NCBI GenBank assembly: GCA_030248295.1
Contig: JASANH010001446.1
Coordinates: 496,001 to 560,000, forward strand
Length of the DNA stretch: 64,000 bases
Source: Mesodorylaimus sp. YZB2_4
Taxonomy: Eukaryota > Nematoda > Enoplea > Dorylaimida > Dorylaimidae
Direction of reading: 5' to 3'
Made by a program: the position numbers and the translations under genes. Numbering within the stretch: position 1 is the first letter of the stretch; each line of letters begins with the position of its first letter. The notes under the pieces were generated by a model. The model saw only the letters and a program-made list of their open reading frames with translations, did no database searches and was not told where the DNA came from. Below are positions 35,609 to 49,500 of the stretch, one piece after another.

Positions 35609-38600
35609 ATGGGAAGCGTTGTCGTCTTCGGATGCGTCTTGGCCTTCGTTACAGTAACTAGATGCTACGATTTGAAGATGGGTCTGCTATTGCCGCACAA
35701 TGACGACGGCGCCATCAAGTATCGAATGGGCTATTCGACGTCCGCTGCGGCCGTCACTATCGCGTTGGACAAAGTGCGTCGAGAACAATTGCTGCCAGAT
35801 GCGAACATCAGGTACAGTACCAGCCATAGGAACTTATGTGCACCGTTTCGAGTATGTGATAGGAATGCCGAATAAATGCTATTCGCGTTCAGAAGTGACC
35901 TTGTTTCAATGGCTAGTCACGTAATCGCTCTTGATCCAATATCACTTCTGGTTCGTGGGTGTGTACATCATCTTGCCTTAGGCATTTGTGTGCACGTGTT
36001 GAGTGTCTGTAGAAGGAGAGCGCTGACCAGCTGCTGTTCGCGTTCAGAAGTGACCTTGCTTCAATAGCTAGTCATGTAAGCGCTCTTGATCCAAAATCAC
36101 TTCTGGTTCGTGGATGTGTGCATCGTCCGTTAAGCTGACTAGGACCAGCTTAGTCATTAGTGCTTGCCAGTTCTTGGTGCCAGATATAGACGGTTCTGTG
36201 CGCGTGATAAACACCAGATAATTGTACAGGATGAGGCTACTTGTGCCAGCCAACCTAGGAGACCGGAAGATGTCCGGACCACGCAGGCACAAAGACGGGG
36301 ACTAGGTGTTGGCGTTACTGCCTTCGGGGAATAGTCACACATGGAATATGCTTATGCCCTTGGTCAGTAACGCTAGCAGCTGGCCTCGAATGCGACGAAA
36401 GCCTGCCTTGCACACGCAATCTGAGTGATCTGTGATACGAACTCTTTGTGTGGGTATCGCATCTTTGCCCTAAGCTAATACATTTTGCTCTCCGCGCAGC
36501 ATTATTTGGCGATTCGATCAGTGCGATGAAAGCCTGGCCGCTGGTCACACTGTTGATCTGCTCAAAAATGAAAAGGTTGATGTCATCATTGGTCCACCGT
36601 GTTCTGTTCGTAAGTCACATACCATCCTGTCACACATTCCCACAAATACACGTGCGTCGTGTTTCAGCTGCTGAGATCGTGGCAGTGCTGGCTAAGTACT
36701 ATAACACGCCCATGTTCAGCTGGGCAGCGACAAACATCATCGAGAAAGATGTTGAGCGTTTCAACACGTTAGTGCGCGTGATCGGCTCGGCCTACAGGTA
36801 TGTATTTATGTGGGCGGTAGAAAACGTGTGCGTCAGAGAAGCCTAATTAGTCGCATGACGAGTGAAAGGGTGAGGCAGGTAGCCAGCGGGATAAAATGTT
36901 TGTCGCTATAATGAGCGGGTATCATCCGAGCGCGAACGACGTAAATGAGGCGGAAGGAAATGAACCCTTTAGAAACAAGTAAGGTTCCTTACAACAGAAA
37001 GAGAGCTGTTTGCGCTTGAAGGCACCCAAATAACAAGGACGTATAGATGCGCCCTACATCACGCGATATCGCTGGGTGTGGCCGAAGACTTCAGTCGCCC
37101 ACTGCAGTTTGCTACTGTAATGGAAGGAGACGCATCCTATCTCGCTACAGTAACCCGGTCACAAATACAAGGCCACATGACCTTGAGATATCCAAACACT
37201 AGGCGCTGACCGTAACCAAGCATCACCCACTCCTTCACAATGACATGTTGTTTTCTGTTGCACAGAATCGGTCGAGCCATGAGAGAGCTTCTGCTCTATT
37301 TCGATTGGACCCGAGTTGCTTTGTTCTACACTGATGATAAGGCAACGCGTAAATGCTTGTCCGTGGCTCAAGGCGCTTTCAAACATTTCCCCCTGGGAGG
37401 CATTCACATCGTCCTTTTTCACGAAATCGATCGCGAACGACCGACAGACGATGAAATCGATGCCTTTCTGAACCAATTTCCCTCTCTGACTCGGAGTACG
37501 TGCACTTAAAAATCGAGACTCCTGTTACTGAATCCAGAGTCAGTCTTTTTCTCTTCCAGTCGTATTGATTTGCATTGACGCTGACGAAGATAACAGGCGA
37601 TTTTTACTGCGAGCACAAGAACGAGGGCTTGCAGGAGAAGAGTTCGTGTACATCATCCCAGATTATGTGCGTGACGAGAATATGACCGACATTTGGACAG
37701 ATCGAAGGGAGAATGCAGATACCAGAAACGTGGAGGCTAGGCGGGCGATGGAAAATGTCATATTTGTAAGACCTCAAGCTTAGACCCAAGATGAATTAGG
37801 CGCCATGCCAGCTTTTTGCAGATCGACATGCAGTTGGGGTCCAACGAAGATTTGTGGGCATTCAAACAGCAGATACCAAAGAGAATGAAACAATGGCCTT
37901 TCTTTTACAACAGCGACATGAAGGACGAGCAATATGTAAGTTCCATATCCTCAGTATTCATTGCTACTTTGTGCCTACCACTTCGACCTGCTCGCTAGCG
38001 TGTAGGTCCAGGGCACTCCAAGGCACTTATATATGTGTGTCCTTGTTCCTTGTGGCCAAGAGCGGCCCTCCTGTTCCCCCTGTACACTATAACCCGATAT
38101 CCAGGATACACGAGGCGACAAAGACAAAAACGATGGCTATCATCGCGTGAATGAAGAACAAAAACAGCAGCTTGTGAGCAAACCTTGTCATATCTATATC
38201 AGTTCATAGACTCTGTTGTACCTCTTTTTACAGGCTCAGCCTACTATGCTTTCTAAATTTCAGGGTTCACTTTATTCACCGTTTTTGCATGATTCTGTCT
38301 ATCTTTACGCACTCGCGCTGAACAGGTCCATTCAAGAAGGCATCAACATCACTGATGGCAGAGCTGTGTCAAATATGACTACTAATATGCAGTTCCATGG
38401 TAAGGGTGTCTGCGGCTGTGACAGTCTATTTTGACGAGTCTCACTGACTAGTTAGTGACCTGTGCGCTGTAAAGGCGGTTTTTCTTAGACTTCCACTTGC
38501 GCATAAAATGAGAATACAAGTCTTACAAATGCGGCACAACAATAACAGTTACTATACATCAGTCGGTGCTACGATAACAGCTGCTTAAGGACTATGCCTA

Positions 38601-41600
38601 ATGCGTCTGTTGTTAATCAATTTGGACATACAGCACTTCTACCTGCTCTTTAGGCATCTCTGGGCACGTGGTCATAGATTCGACTATGGGTCGCGAGCCA
38701 TCCTTCGTCCTCAAAGTTTTTGACAGACATGGGAAGCTTGTGCCAGTGCTGGTGGCCGAAATGTACAAGAATGATGGCCAGGTCGCAAATTTAAGTCTTT
38801 TCTTTTAAAATATGCTGTTAGAAAAATGCGTTTTCATGTTACTTATCCTATTCCCTTGCTTTGATCAGGTGGCGAAGCTTCTAGTACCGGAAGAAACTAT
38901 ATGGGAAAATCGATTTGGCTACAAGCCCACTTGGTATCCGCGATGTGGGTGGTTCGGAGAGCTATGTGCTGATAATCTTAAACAAAGTAAGCCCAGTGAT
39001 TTTAGTTCATATCTGTCTGTTTAATAAATGTCTTTATAGTCATGCCTTGGTTGATCCTGGGCAGTGTTCTCGGTGGCATCGTGCTGATCGTGGTGATCGC
39101 TGGGTGTCTCGTTATGTTCAGGTATCTCGAGCAGTTACTTGTGCTGAAAGGACAGAGCCGCGGGAAGGGCTAGGTTCTGTCAGCGCGTATTTCAGTGACT
39201 TCACTTGCTTGTAGTACGACTTGCAGACGAAAATTGCTGGCCGACGAAATGGCGCTGATGTTGTGGAAGATCAACCCCAGGGAGCTGGAACGACTCGTCG
39301 ATGTGGTAAGCGAGTTGGATGAGGCTCAAGAGACCTTACCATGCTCGTAACATTGCTACAGTTCCCCCTCTTCCGCCCGGCTGAGGTGGTCACCTTCGGC
39401 ACCTCATCCAGTCACAATACTTGTATCCTGCCAGTAGAGCCGTCAGTGCTCACTGTCTGCTTATACCTTGCTCTAACATACTTTTGTCTTTTATGCATTC
39501 AGTTTTCGCGGGTAAGCCTTATTTGCAGCCGTTTTCGTGATCCTGTGACCTTGATATCACGTGACTTTAATGATGTGTAGCAACAAGACAATTCCATGCT
39601 TACTGTGAACACGGACGTGTCCGAAGACGTAGCCGACATTGTCCTGAGAGGAGACGAACGCGTGGTGTGCTTCCGGGGTCAACTCTGCTGGCTAAAAACC
39701 CACAAGACGAGTGTAGTGCTAAGCTCGAAAGACGACCACATGCAGTTGAAAGTTGTAAGTTCTGAAAGACGGATGACTCCTTACGCCCGCTCCACGGTCC
39801 CAACCCTAGCCACGTGATTCGATCGTTCTAGCTCCGTGAAGTAACGAGCGATAACTTGAATCAGTTCATGGGTCTGTGCTTGGACAGCGGTATGCCCGTA
39901 TCCGTTTGGAGATACTGCAGTAAGGGGAGCTTACAGGTATGTCTTCTCGCTGGGCGGACTTCAAAAGTACCCTGATCATTGTTCTTTAGGATGTTTTGCT
40001 CAATCATCAAATTAAACTCGACTGGTTCTTCAAGTACTCGCTTATCAAGGATCTCGTGAGTGTAAGTAGACAATAGCAAATATCATCTTCTGGTCATAAT
40101 CAAGGCATGTTCCAGGGAATGGACTATCTGCACGAATCAGCGCTGAAGTCTCACGGCCATCTGAAGTCGAGCAACTGTGTGATCACTAATCGTTGGGTCC
40201 TGCGCATCACCGACTTCGGCTTGCCTGGCCTGAGATGCAATCAAGATGTACCAATAGCCAGCAGATTGTGGACGGCACCAGAACTGCTGCGTATGGAAAA
40301 CCCACCGGCCATTGGATCACAAGCTGGAGATGTCTACAGTTTTGCTATGATCCTTCAAGAGATTTTAGCCCGCGACACTCCTTTTGGTTCCTACGGAAAG
40401 GGAGCGCAAGGTAAGGAGATCTCTACTCCAACAGACACTCTTTAATCTAGCTTATTTTCACAGAAATCGTAAATCTTGTACGGGCTGGTTTGAACCCACC
40501 GTTCCGGCCTGAGCTAAATAACCGTAATGACGCGGACATGGATCCTGGCATGGTGACATTGATGAAGGATTGCTGGGCGGAGGACCCAGTGGCGCGGCCG
40601 GACTTCAAGCACGTTAAAGGAGCGTTGAAGCAGATGAGGCGCGGAAAGTGAGTCTACACCCTCTTGCGCAAAGGCGCACAATCTGAAAATGCTTTTTCGC
40701 ACTTTAGGGAAGGAAGTCTTTTGGACCACGCCCTCAAAATGATGGAAAAATATGCGAATAACTTGGAGAACACAGTCACTGATCGAATGCGTCAGCTGAC
40801 GGAGGAAACGAAAAAGGCGGACATTCTGCTCTATAAATTCTTGCCCAAGTAAACTTCGGTTATGCCATTCCTGTGATGCTGTCCGCTGCAGTTTGCTTTT
40901 ACAGACCAATAGCCGACCGTCTGAAGGCTGGCTACAGCGTGGAGCCAGAATCCTACGACAATGTCACCATCTTCTTTTCGGATATCGCCGACTGTGAGCA
41001 GATTGCCAATCGGAGCTCGCCATTGCAATTTGTCAGTTTGTTGAACGACATTTATTATCTGCTAGATGAAATCTTGGACGACTACGATGTGTTCAAAGTA
41101 AGTTGACGGCCTCGAAAAGTCCGAGACCACTTATTGTTAGTCAGACCAACTGGCTTGCATTTTCAGATTCAAACAGTCAACGACGTGTATTTAGTGGCAG
41201 CGGGTCTGCATACCAAATACGACCAATCTATGCCCAGCCACGGAGGATCAGTATATTCTCGCAGCAGTTCCAATCGGCCAAACTCAAAAGATCACGCCGC
41301 AGTTGCAGCCGAACTGGCTTTGCATTTTCAATTGTCCACGAACAACTACGTCATTCCACACATTCCTAAAGAGAAATTGCAGCTGCGCATCAGCTTGCAC
41401 ACTGGTAAGTGATCTGTGTACATGTACCGTACGATAGGAGCCGGTGGAGAACTAACTGTGCTTGCTGTCCAATACCGCAATGTTCCACTGACGACCACAG
41501 AGCGGTTACTAGCAACTGCAATAGTAAACTCTAGGACCAATCGTGGCTGGCGTGATCGGAACAAACACGCCTCAGTTCTGTTTATTTGGCGACACGGTCA

Positions 41601-41986
41601 ACATTGCGAATAAGCTACTGGACCACAGCAAGGGTAAGCATTTCTCTCACTTTCGTCCTACGCACTGCCTAGTTGACGCTCTCTTTTCAGCTGGCTGTAT
41701 CCACATTTCTGAATCCACTAACGTCTATTTGACCGAAAAAATTGGCGGATATATTACGAAACCTCGTGGTGAAGTGAAAGTTGATGTAGGACTGTCGTGG
41801 GGCTACTATAGGCTACTTTCAAACAGAGTGTTATCAATTTTTCAGAATGCTGGAACATTCTGTACTTACTGGCTCTTGGGAAAGAAAGTGAAGACCATCG
41901 ATGACAAGACGTCGATGCCAAGTGCCAATAAATCGGCGACCAGTGCTGGGGGCTCGATCGATTCGAGAGGAGAAAGAGCTTTGTAG
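35609..41986 (+). CDS. Receptor guanylyl cyclase, copy 2, degenerate active site (22 exons, ~1094 aa)
   Basis: Exons: 35609-35811, 36500-36609, 36668-36797, 37266-37495, 37560-37765, 37822-37935, 38264-38399, 38654-38781, 38869-38986, 39040-39121, 39215-39305, 39581-39754, 39832-39936, 39990-40061, 40116-40410, 40464-40647, 40708-40848, 40905-41097, 41167-41404, 41535-41633, 41691-41785, 41846-41986. The architecture matches copy 1: signal peptide, extracellular receptor domain, membrane helix (~462-484), kinase homology (DFG kept), coil, cyclase domain. Metal Asp866 (FSDIADC) and Asp910 (VNDVYL) remain. The guanine-recognising Glu is Gln906, and the transition-state Arg is Lys1010 (NIANK). 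A Ser-rich ~21-residue insert sits inside the cyclase domain. It may be weak or inactive alone. The exon 8 donor (CAG|GTCGCA) is weak. Around 39360-39520 a tiny extra exon is possible. Confidence 0.9.
35876..36128 (+). repeat. Direct repeat pair in intron 1 of cyclase copy 2
   Basis: About 35878-35972 and 36033-36127 are near-identical blocks of ~95 bases, starting GTTCGCGTTCAGAAGTGACC (first copy ATTCGCG) and running through CACTTCTGGTTCGTGG to GTGT(A/G)CATC. The spacing is ~155 bases. This is a simple local duplication with about 9 differences between the copies by eye. Confidence 0.8.
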
Positions 41987-43599
41987 GCTTCTCTCATCGT
42001 CATTCTTTTGAATAAGTGTGCTCAGCTATTTGCAATGACCATATCGGCTTTTCGCCTCCAGAGTTTTCTGATATTGATGTTTTTATTTCAGGAAAGACTA
42101 AGCCGGTGTGTAAATGGGAAGGCGGGAAGATTGGGTGATAGCCATGGATACTGGTATTTTATTTGTCAATTTATACTTTATATTACTTATTTGAGCGCCT
42201 GCTGACAAAGCATGTGATGACGTGATATAAACTATTTGGCGTAAATGTACATATGCACCAGTCGTACATGGTATGCTGTATACATAGCATATTGTTTTCT
42301 ACATCTTAGCCCCACGCCACCCGATGGCAACGTCAACTTGCAACTTGCAACTTTGCAAAGCGCCGCTGCGACTTGAAACGAGACCCCACAAATTTCTCAG
42401 TATATCTCCCGCCTAACTTTTTATCTTGGTAATCCCTGGCTGCGATAAAAAGTGTCCCGAATGCTCATCGTTTACCTGCCGGCTTTCGTCAGCAGTTAAT
42501 CCAGAATAATCACTCACACGTTGGCTTGACACGTGCGTCGCCTGCTCCTCAGCCTGGAAACCTGGTGGCATTTTCAGATGCTTACGCTCGTTTTAAGTAA
42601 CTAAATTTTTACTCCAAGATTGTTTTGTTGAAAAGCAGTTGCGTAAGCAGCAGACAAAGACTAATTCAGCTCACTCTGCAATTGCCCAGTCAGAAGCCAC
42701 GAGAAGGGAAACCAGCATAGGGCAACCATTAGATGCTTAATTGAAGTTTCACAGCGAGGCATCAAATAATTGCATTATGCGTATAGCAGACGGGAATTTG
42801 TTCTGTTTGCAGTTGTTTGTCTTTGTCTGAGCCACCTGGTTGCATCGTCGCTTCTGGAAAATTCCGTGCCAAACTGGTATAAGGGAGATGTAAAAACAAA
42901 GGCCCCTTTTCTTAGCATGTCAACAACCTAATGGATGCCCGAAATAGGATTCACGTGTGACTAAGAATCGTTTTTGAAAAACAAAAGCTCTGTTTAGACG
43001 CTGAGGCATCAAAGCGAGTTGAGAAAAGAGGTGTCGCGAGTGGGTGCTTAGATAGTAGGTGGTCGTTTACGTGGATCTAAGGCCTGTAAAACTATGTTTT
43101 TCGCCTGGTACGGATCTGCATAGATTTATCATTAGGATGCACGACAGCTGCTTCTAGCATGGCGCATTAATTTCGATAGAGGCGATAGGTTCTGGAGCAA
43201 CAACAGACCCAACTTGCTCTATCGTTTTATCATTTAGGTGACAGCCGCACCTCGGCAAAGCAAAGCAGCAGAGTATTTTCCGGCCTGGAAACGTGAGTGA
43301 GGGAATTTGATGATTGAAAGCTTAGTGATCACAAACGACGTCTTTATGTTAGGTGGAAAAAAGAGGAGTGCTTGTACTTTGGTCTCCGCAAGTGAAAAAC
43401 AATCGGCTTTAAGTCGTCGCCTTTGAGGAAAACGGGTCATTGTTTCAGTCGGACTCGACTGAAAGCGCTCGTAGCTAAGCAATCGGATTGGGACCTCGTT
43501 TGCCTCCTGTATCGAAAAGGCTGCACGAGATAGTGCTCTATCGCCCTGCACCAATTCGGTTGTGTACCACGACCGGCATTGATAACGACCACATTCGCC
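41987..43599. other. Intergenic, no gene recognised
   Basis: This 1.6 kb gap lies between tandem genes and contains only short overlapping frames. A local CAACTTGCAACTTGCAACTTTGCAA run occurs near 42338-42358. The right end should contain the promoter of the lipid-carrier gene. Confidence 0.45.
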
Positions 43600-46500
43600 A
43601 TGAACATATTGGCGGCTCGGTTTATGATTCTGGCTGCCTTGACCCTCGCGGTCCTCGCTAGTCCGGTCAAACGAGCAGCGACTGATAAATGCGCTCGTGA
43701 ATGCTCTGGTAAGGTGCTCTGTGTGCTGATGAGATGAGTTAAAAAAGGTTGTCATGACCGTACGAAGACAGTGTCACATGCAGTGCAGTGTGAGAGTGCG
43801 ATGTGGGAGATACGATCCCTGTGTAAAGGGGGAAGAGAGGCTACAATAGCTAACCATACCTCTTTCTGGGCCCCTCCTCAAGTGTGCTATTTCCTCTGTG
43901 CAGGCAGGAGATGAGAAGTCTCGTCTATGCGCATCAGTCAAGAATGGGTCCTGCATGCCATGCAGTGGGCTACGCTCTCATCAAACACTTATGGTTTCGA
44001 TACTTTAGAAAAGCACCCAGCTGTTATCCAGGAATTCTCCGCCTGCTTCGTCCATCCGTTTTCCTGCAAGGCTGACTATGCATGCACAGGCTCCCCGTAA
44101 ACGATCTGCACTCGCTAACTTCTCTCCCCTCTAAACATTATATGACAGCAGATGCTATGGTAAACCAATAGACTTCAGACAAGGCGATATATTTTCAGCC
44201 CAGCTCGGGTCCCAAATGGAGCTCCCTAAACACCAGGCTAGCCCGGAATTGTTGTTGCGGGATTTAGAAAGACAAAGGTGCCCCAATTGCATTTCCATCT
44301 GTTTCTAGGCTTTTCTGATGTTTGCACCCACGTGTCAGCCCCTTGTTTTCGAGCTTGTGTTAAAGTTTAAAATCCACGCGCACGTGTCAATCACTCGGTT
44401 GCGGCTTAGCTCATATAAGCAGCATGATTCTCATCATAACAAGGACTAAACAACTTTTTTGGATTTAGGGACAAGTTCCAAATTCCGCTATGAAGTTGGC
44501 AAGTCTTATAATTACCAATATGAGACCGAAACTAAAGTCAAGCTGGCCGGCGTCTCCCAAAACGAAGCAGCTGTCAAATTAGAGGCCAATGTTCAAATTT
44601 CTGTCATTGCGCCATGCGAATACTCGCTCAAGGTAAGTGGCCAGTTCAGCTGTCTTCTTGACGACCGTATATGTACATACAGACACAGCGTGGTCTAAAA
44701 GACATGTGACTCAGTGGGAGGCAATCTGAATTTTAGTTGAGTCAAATAAAGATCACTGGCCCGACAGCAGCCGATTTGGGAAGTGATTGGACGCAAGAAC
44801 TTCAGAAGCATGTTACCCGATTTTCGTTCGACGATGGCGAAATCGGCGAGATCTGCCCGAAAGACGAAGAACCGGCTTGGGCCGTCAATATCAAACGTGC
44901 AGTTTTGTCCGCTTTCCAAAACGCGCAAGCTGGACGCACTGACGCCGTCGAAACTTATGAGGTAAGCTTGGGTCATAGTACAACTTTGGAGCCTGGCACG
45001 CGAGAGCTCGAAAAGTATGGATATGATGAAATCGCGAATCAATGCTAATGCCAAGAATGTGAGTCCGCCTCCTCAAATGAGGGCCAAAGGTCGAATGTTG
45101 TCACATGGGTATGTTGCCAAGCGAGCGCTGGCATAATTATTTCTTGGACCCAGTGTCTCGACCTCGAGGTGGCAGTCAATGATGCCAGGAGTTGCATCTC
45201 ATAGAACTTGCTAGGCCTTTCTACTCGTAATGTGGGCCTATCGAACCTCTGTTTTCCTACGCGCCAGCATTCAGGCTGACACCGCGCCGCCTCTGCCCAC
45301 GACCAAGGCGGAGTTTCGTCCTTGCTACCGCCAATAGGGTAAAGGCGGCATCAAAGTCGGTGCTGGCTCTCAAGAAAATGGAGAGGCAACGAAGTCTAGC
45401 GGTTACTATGTACGCAAGAAAAAGATACTGTGAATGGCCAAAAAGGTTCAGTTGATACTATACTCTTAGAAAGAGATAAAACGGGAATTGAATCTATTAG
45501 CTCAAAATACAAAAATTGAATTTCCTAGCTCTTTGTTTGCCATTAGAGAGAATCTTTGATACTAAAATAGAAATGGAGAGAATCGATTTCTATTCTAGTA
45601 TGGCAGAAAAATGTGCTTGTTTGCTGACTTTTTGACAAAAAGCAGTTTCCTCAGTGACCATTTAAATAACTAAAACAAAACGTGCCAATAAGTTTTCGCC
45701 TTCAGGAAGATGTAAGCGGACGATGCCCAACCAAGTTCGAAGTGAAGGCGCAAAGTGGGGAATCAAAGACAATTACGAAAGCAAAGGATTTGACCAGCTG
45801 CTTCAATCGCATGGGAAATCACACCGCTTTTCGCATGGTCCCATACGAAGTCCGATCGGTATGCTTGCTTTTTCAGTTGCGAGTTGCCCAGAGACCTAGG
45901 TGCTTTTCTGTGTTCAGGCCATTCAAGGTAACCCCTACATCGATTCCAAACAAACTTGCACCCAACAAATTCGCCGTGGTATTTTGGCCGACACAAACTG
46001 CGAGGAAAAACATGTCGTTCAACGATTCAATAACGGAGATAAAGGCGGAATCATCGGCACAGCAACGCAGAAACTGCATTTCCTCAACGAAAATGGCAAT
46101 GTCGCCCGCGGGGGTATGTCTTTTGGAGCCTTCTAAGGGACAAAACTTGTCAGTATTGTCATATTCACTTTTCAGATGTTGGCCACGCTGAGAAACTGTA
46201 CTTTGATCACAAGGAACACGAACACCAGGAATCGAAACAAGCACTTGGTGATGCTCGTCAGAACTTGAAGGACCTGTGCAAGACCAGCAAGGACGAAGTT
46301 CGCCCCGAAACTCCACACCAATTCAACGAGCTGGTCTACAATTTGAGGAAATTGAGCCTGCCTGATTTGAAGACGTTGTACCAAGAAGCCACGACAGCAA
46401 GCGAATGCGAATTCGGAAAACAAAGTCTTTTGAATGCATTGCCAATGTGCGCTGACGACGCATGCGTTGCGTTGGTGGCTGACATCTTGAAGAACAACAT

Positions 46501-49500
46501 CAATCAGTTGTCTGAAATTCAAAAACGCGTGTATTTCACCTCGTTCGCCCTTGTTCCCCATGCCAGCAAGGAGCAGATCGCATCCGTAACGCCCTTGATC
46601 GACACTGTTCCAAAAGAAGGTAAGCTGGGGCTTGTTTTACGTCGACTCCGTGCGTCTTTGGTTTGGAATGCTGTCTTCTTTCAGGTCTTTTGGGTATCTC
46701 TACCCTGGTACATACTTATTGCCGGGACAATCCTTCGTGCGGTGATCACCAGGAAGTGAAAGCGGTGTTGCAGAAGCTCACTGGAGCTCTCGGTGCCAAA
46801 TGCACCGCCGCCAATGACGAGGCCCGCGATGCTGTAAGCATGGTCAGGCTGATTTTCAGCGCCTATGCATCTTTGACATGATTCTTTTCAGATCGTATAT
46901 ACCTTAAAAGCCTTGGGTAATATTGGTCACTCGACGGAAAGTGTGGAGAAACGCGTCGACTGCTTGAAAGAGAAGTCCAACCCCATTGATATTCGTTTGG
47001 CCGCCGTTCAGTCTCTCCGCCGTGTTCCCTGCGAAGCCCGCGTAAGCACTTTTTATCATTTTTACCATTGTTCGATTTTATGAAGTCCCCTTCCCTTCCT
47101 CAGGTGGCTCCCCTGAAAGAGCGTTTCGCCGATGCGGAAGAAAACGTTGAAGTTCGTTTGACCTCGTTTTTGACGTTTATTCAATGTGCGACGCCTGAAA
47201 TTGTGAATTCGGTCAAAGAAATTTTGGAAAACGAACAAATCCATCAAGGTTTGTTGTCTCTGAGGTTTAGATCGACTGGACTAGTGCTGATGTAGAGTTA
47301 GCGTCACACGTCAGGGTAAAGTCTCAGCCATGCACTATGTAGTTACATACGTCGAAAGAGTTGATTGGCTGCCCTGGGTTTTTGGCGGTGGTGCAAAAGT
47401 CTACTGGTCACTGCTTCCGGTAATATCGGACCCAGCCGTATTACACTGAGACTACTTTTTAGTTGGATCTTTCGTCCGCACCTACTTCGAACAAATCAGT
47501 ACTTCATCGGCCCCAGACAAGCAAGCAATCCAGAACCTTTTGTCCAGCCAACACATCTCGAAGCGATTCAACTGCGACCCAAAGAAATATTCTCGCTTTT
47601 ATGAAACGTCAAAGTTTTCCAGCAAACACAATATCGGTGGTCACGCTGACAGTGCCTTGATCTTCACTCCGGACGGATACGTGCCACGCCAGGGCTTCCT
47701 GAACTTGACTTTGGATGCATACGGTTCTTCCATCAACTTGCTGGAAATCGGAGGCCGCGCTGAAGGAATCGAGAAGCTCGTGGACGACCTTTTCGGACCA
47801 AATGGCTACTTCACAAATCCAACCGGTTTCTATTTCAAACCAGAAAAAAAACCGCATAAAAACCCGAAGGTGATAGAATTGCAAAACAAGGTAAGAAAAA
47901 CGGAAAAATGCTACTTCATAAACTACGTTACCATTTTTTCAGTTTGGAAAAGACATCAAGAAGAACCCTAATTTAGACTTGTCCTGGTACGTGCGCATAT
48001 TCGGTGACGAAATTGCCTACAAGAACGCGCGCGATATCAATCTGATGGACAAGTACACCAAGACCATGCAGAAAATAATGACCAATTTGAAAGAAAGTCA
48101 GCAAGCTAACGTAAGTTATATGATGTTATTTTTGGACTCACCACAAAACGTTATCTGAAATGTGTGCCATTCAGGTCAAAATTGCTCGCGCCAATCAACT
48201 GATGAATTACTATGCAGCGATCCCAACCTTGTCTGGTCTGCCTATTCATTGGGCCGGCAACTTGACGATTGCCCTGAACATCGAATTTGAGGGAAAGTTG
48301 GACCTCTCGAAGCTGATGAAAGAAAGAAATGCTGACTTGCGTGCTTCATTGAAGCCGAGCGCAGCGATTGAACGTGCCTTCATCTTTGCTATCCATGCTG
48401 GCCATTCGAAATCGGGTGTCCGTTTGTATGAACGAAGCCATTCGTCAACGGCAGCTAATATCGTCATGGAATTGCGAAATGGAGAAGCTTTCAAATCCTC
48501 GTTGGAATTGCCCAAACAGAAAAACGAAATCTTCCAATACGAGTAGGTGCTGCAATACAAAGCTTCAATTTCGTGCACGCATTGTCTTTTTATTTCAGCC
48601 TTAAGTTCTTTACGATCAAGAATAATGTGCCGATAGAAGAACCAGGCATAACCAGGGATCGAGTCTCCGGAGAGATCTGCACTCCAGATCGATGGAACAA
48701 GTGGATCGGCTTTAAGATCTGCCACGAAGCTGCATTTGCGAACGCTACTTCGGTTCCTGACGCCCCATATTTCCCGTTGACTGGACCCGTGCGTTATGCC
48801 GCTACACTAGAAAAGACCGACCCGAAGCTGAAGACTTTTGAGTTCTCTGCAGCGTGGAAGAACACTGCTGTAAGTCCTAATTTTTGTGTGTTTGTGCGAG
48901 GTCCATCATATCGGAAGGTTTTAGGCCGCTAGAACCGCCAGGTTTTCATTCAACACACCCGGATCCACAGTTGATCGCGAAATCACTGTCGATTACGACT
49001 ACCAGCGCGGGAAATCGTTGAATCTGAAGTTCAGATGCCCGCTGAAGAAACTTGATGCCACTGGCACCTTGGAGAGCGCTGGGCAGACGCAAAAAGGGCA
49101 AATCAAGATCAAGGTTGACGATGCAAGGGAATATACTTTGGTTGGAACTCAAGAGGTGAGTTTTACCGCAGTATCGTAGCAGCCGCTTGTGACAATGATG
49201 AGTATTACAGAAACAAGTTTCTCCCTCTGGACGCCGCACCACGTACAATGGCGAGATTGCTCGTCCTGGGCAACAACCCGTCAAGCTAACGGCCGTGGAC
49301 AATCTCGATTTACCGCAAAGCGGCTTTTTCAAGCGAACATTCGATTTTAAGGCCGACAATTTATACGACACTCCTGTGCAATTCAAATGTAAGATTATAT
49401 GCTACTATTGTGGCCAGTTATGTGATGACCAGTATTTTTCAGCCATCGTTGAACGAACTGCTCAGCGTCAAGGAAAGATCGACTGGAATCTACAGTCCCC

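Noticed and set aside
43709-44468. Possible additional exons in the first intron of the lipid-carrier gene
   Set aside because: Exon 1 and the exon at 44469 join in phase across a conserved Cys-Ser-Gly junction, and no intervening frame adds family-like sequence.
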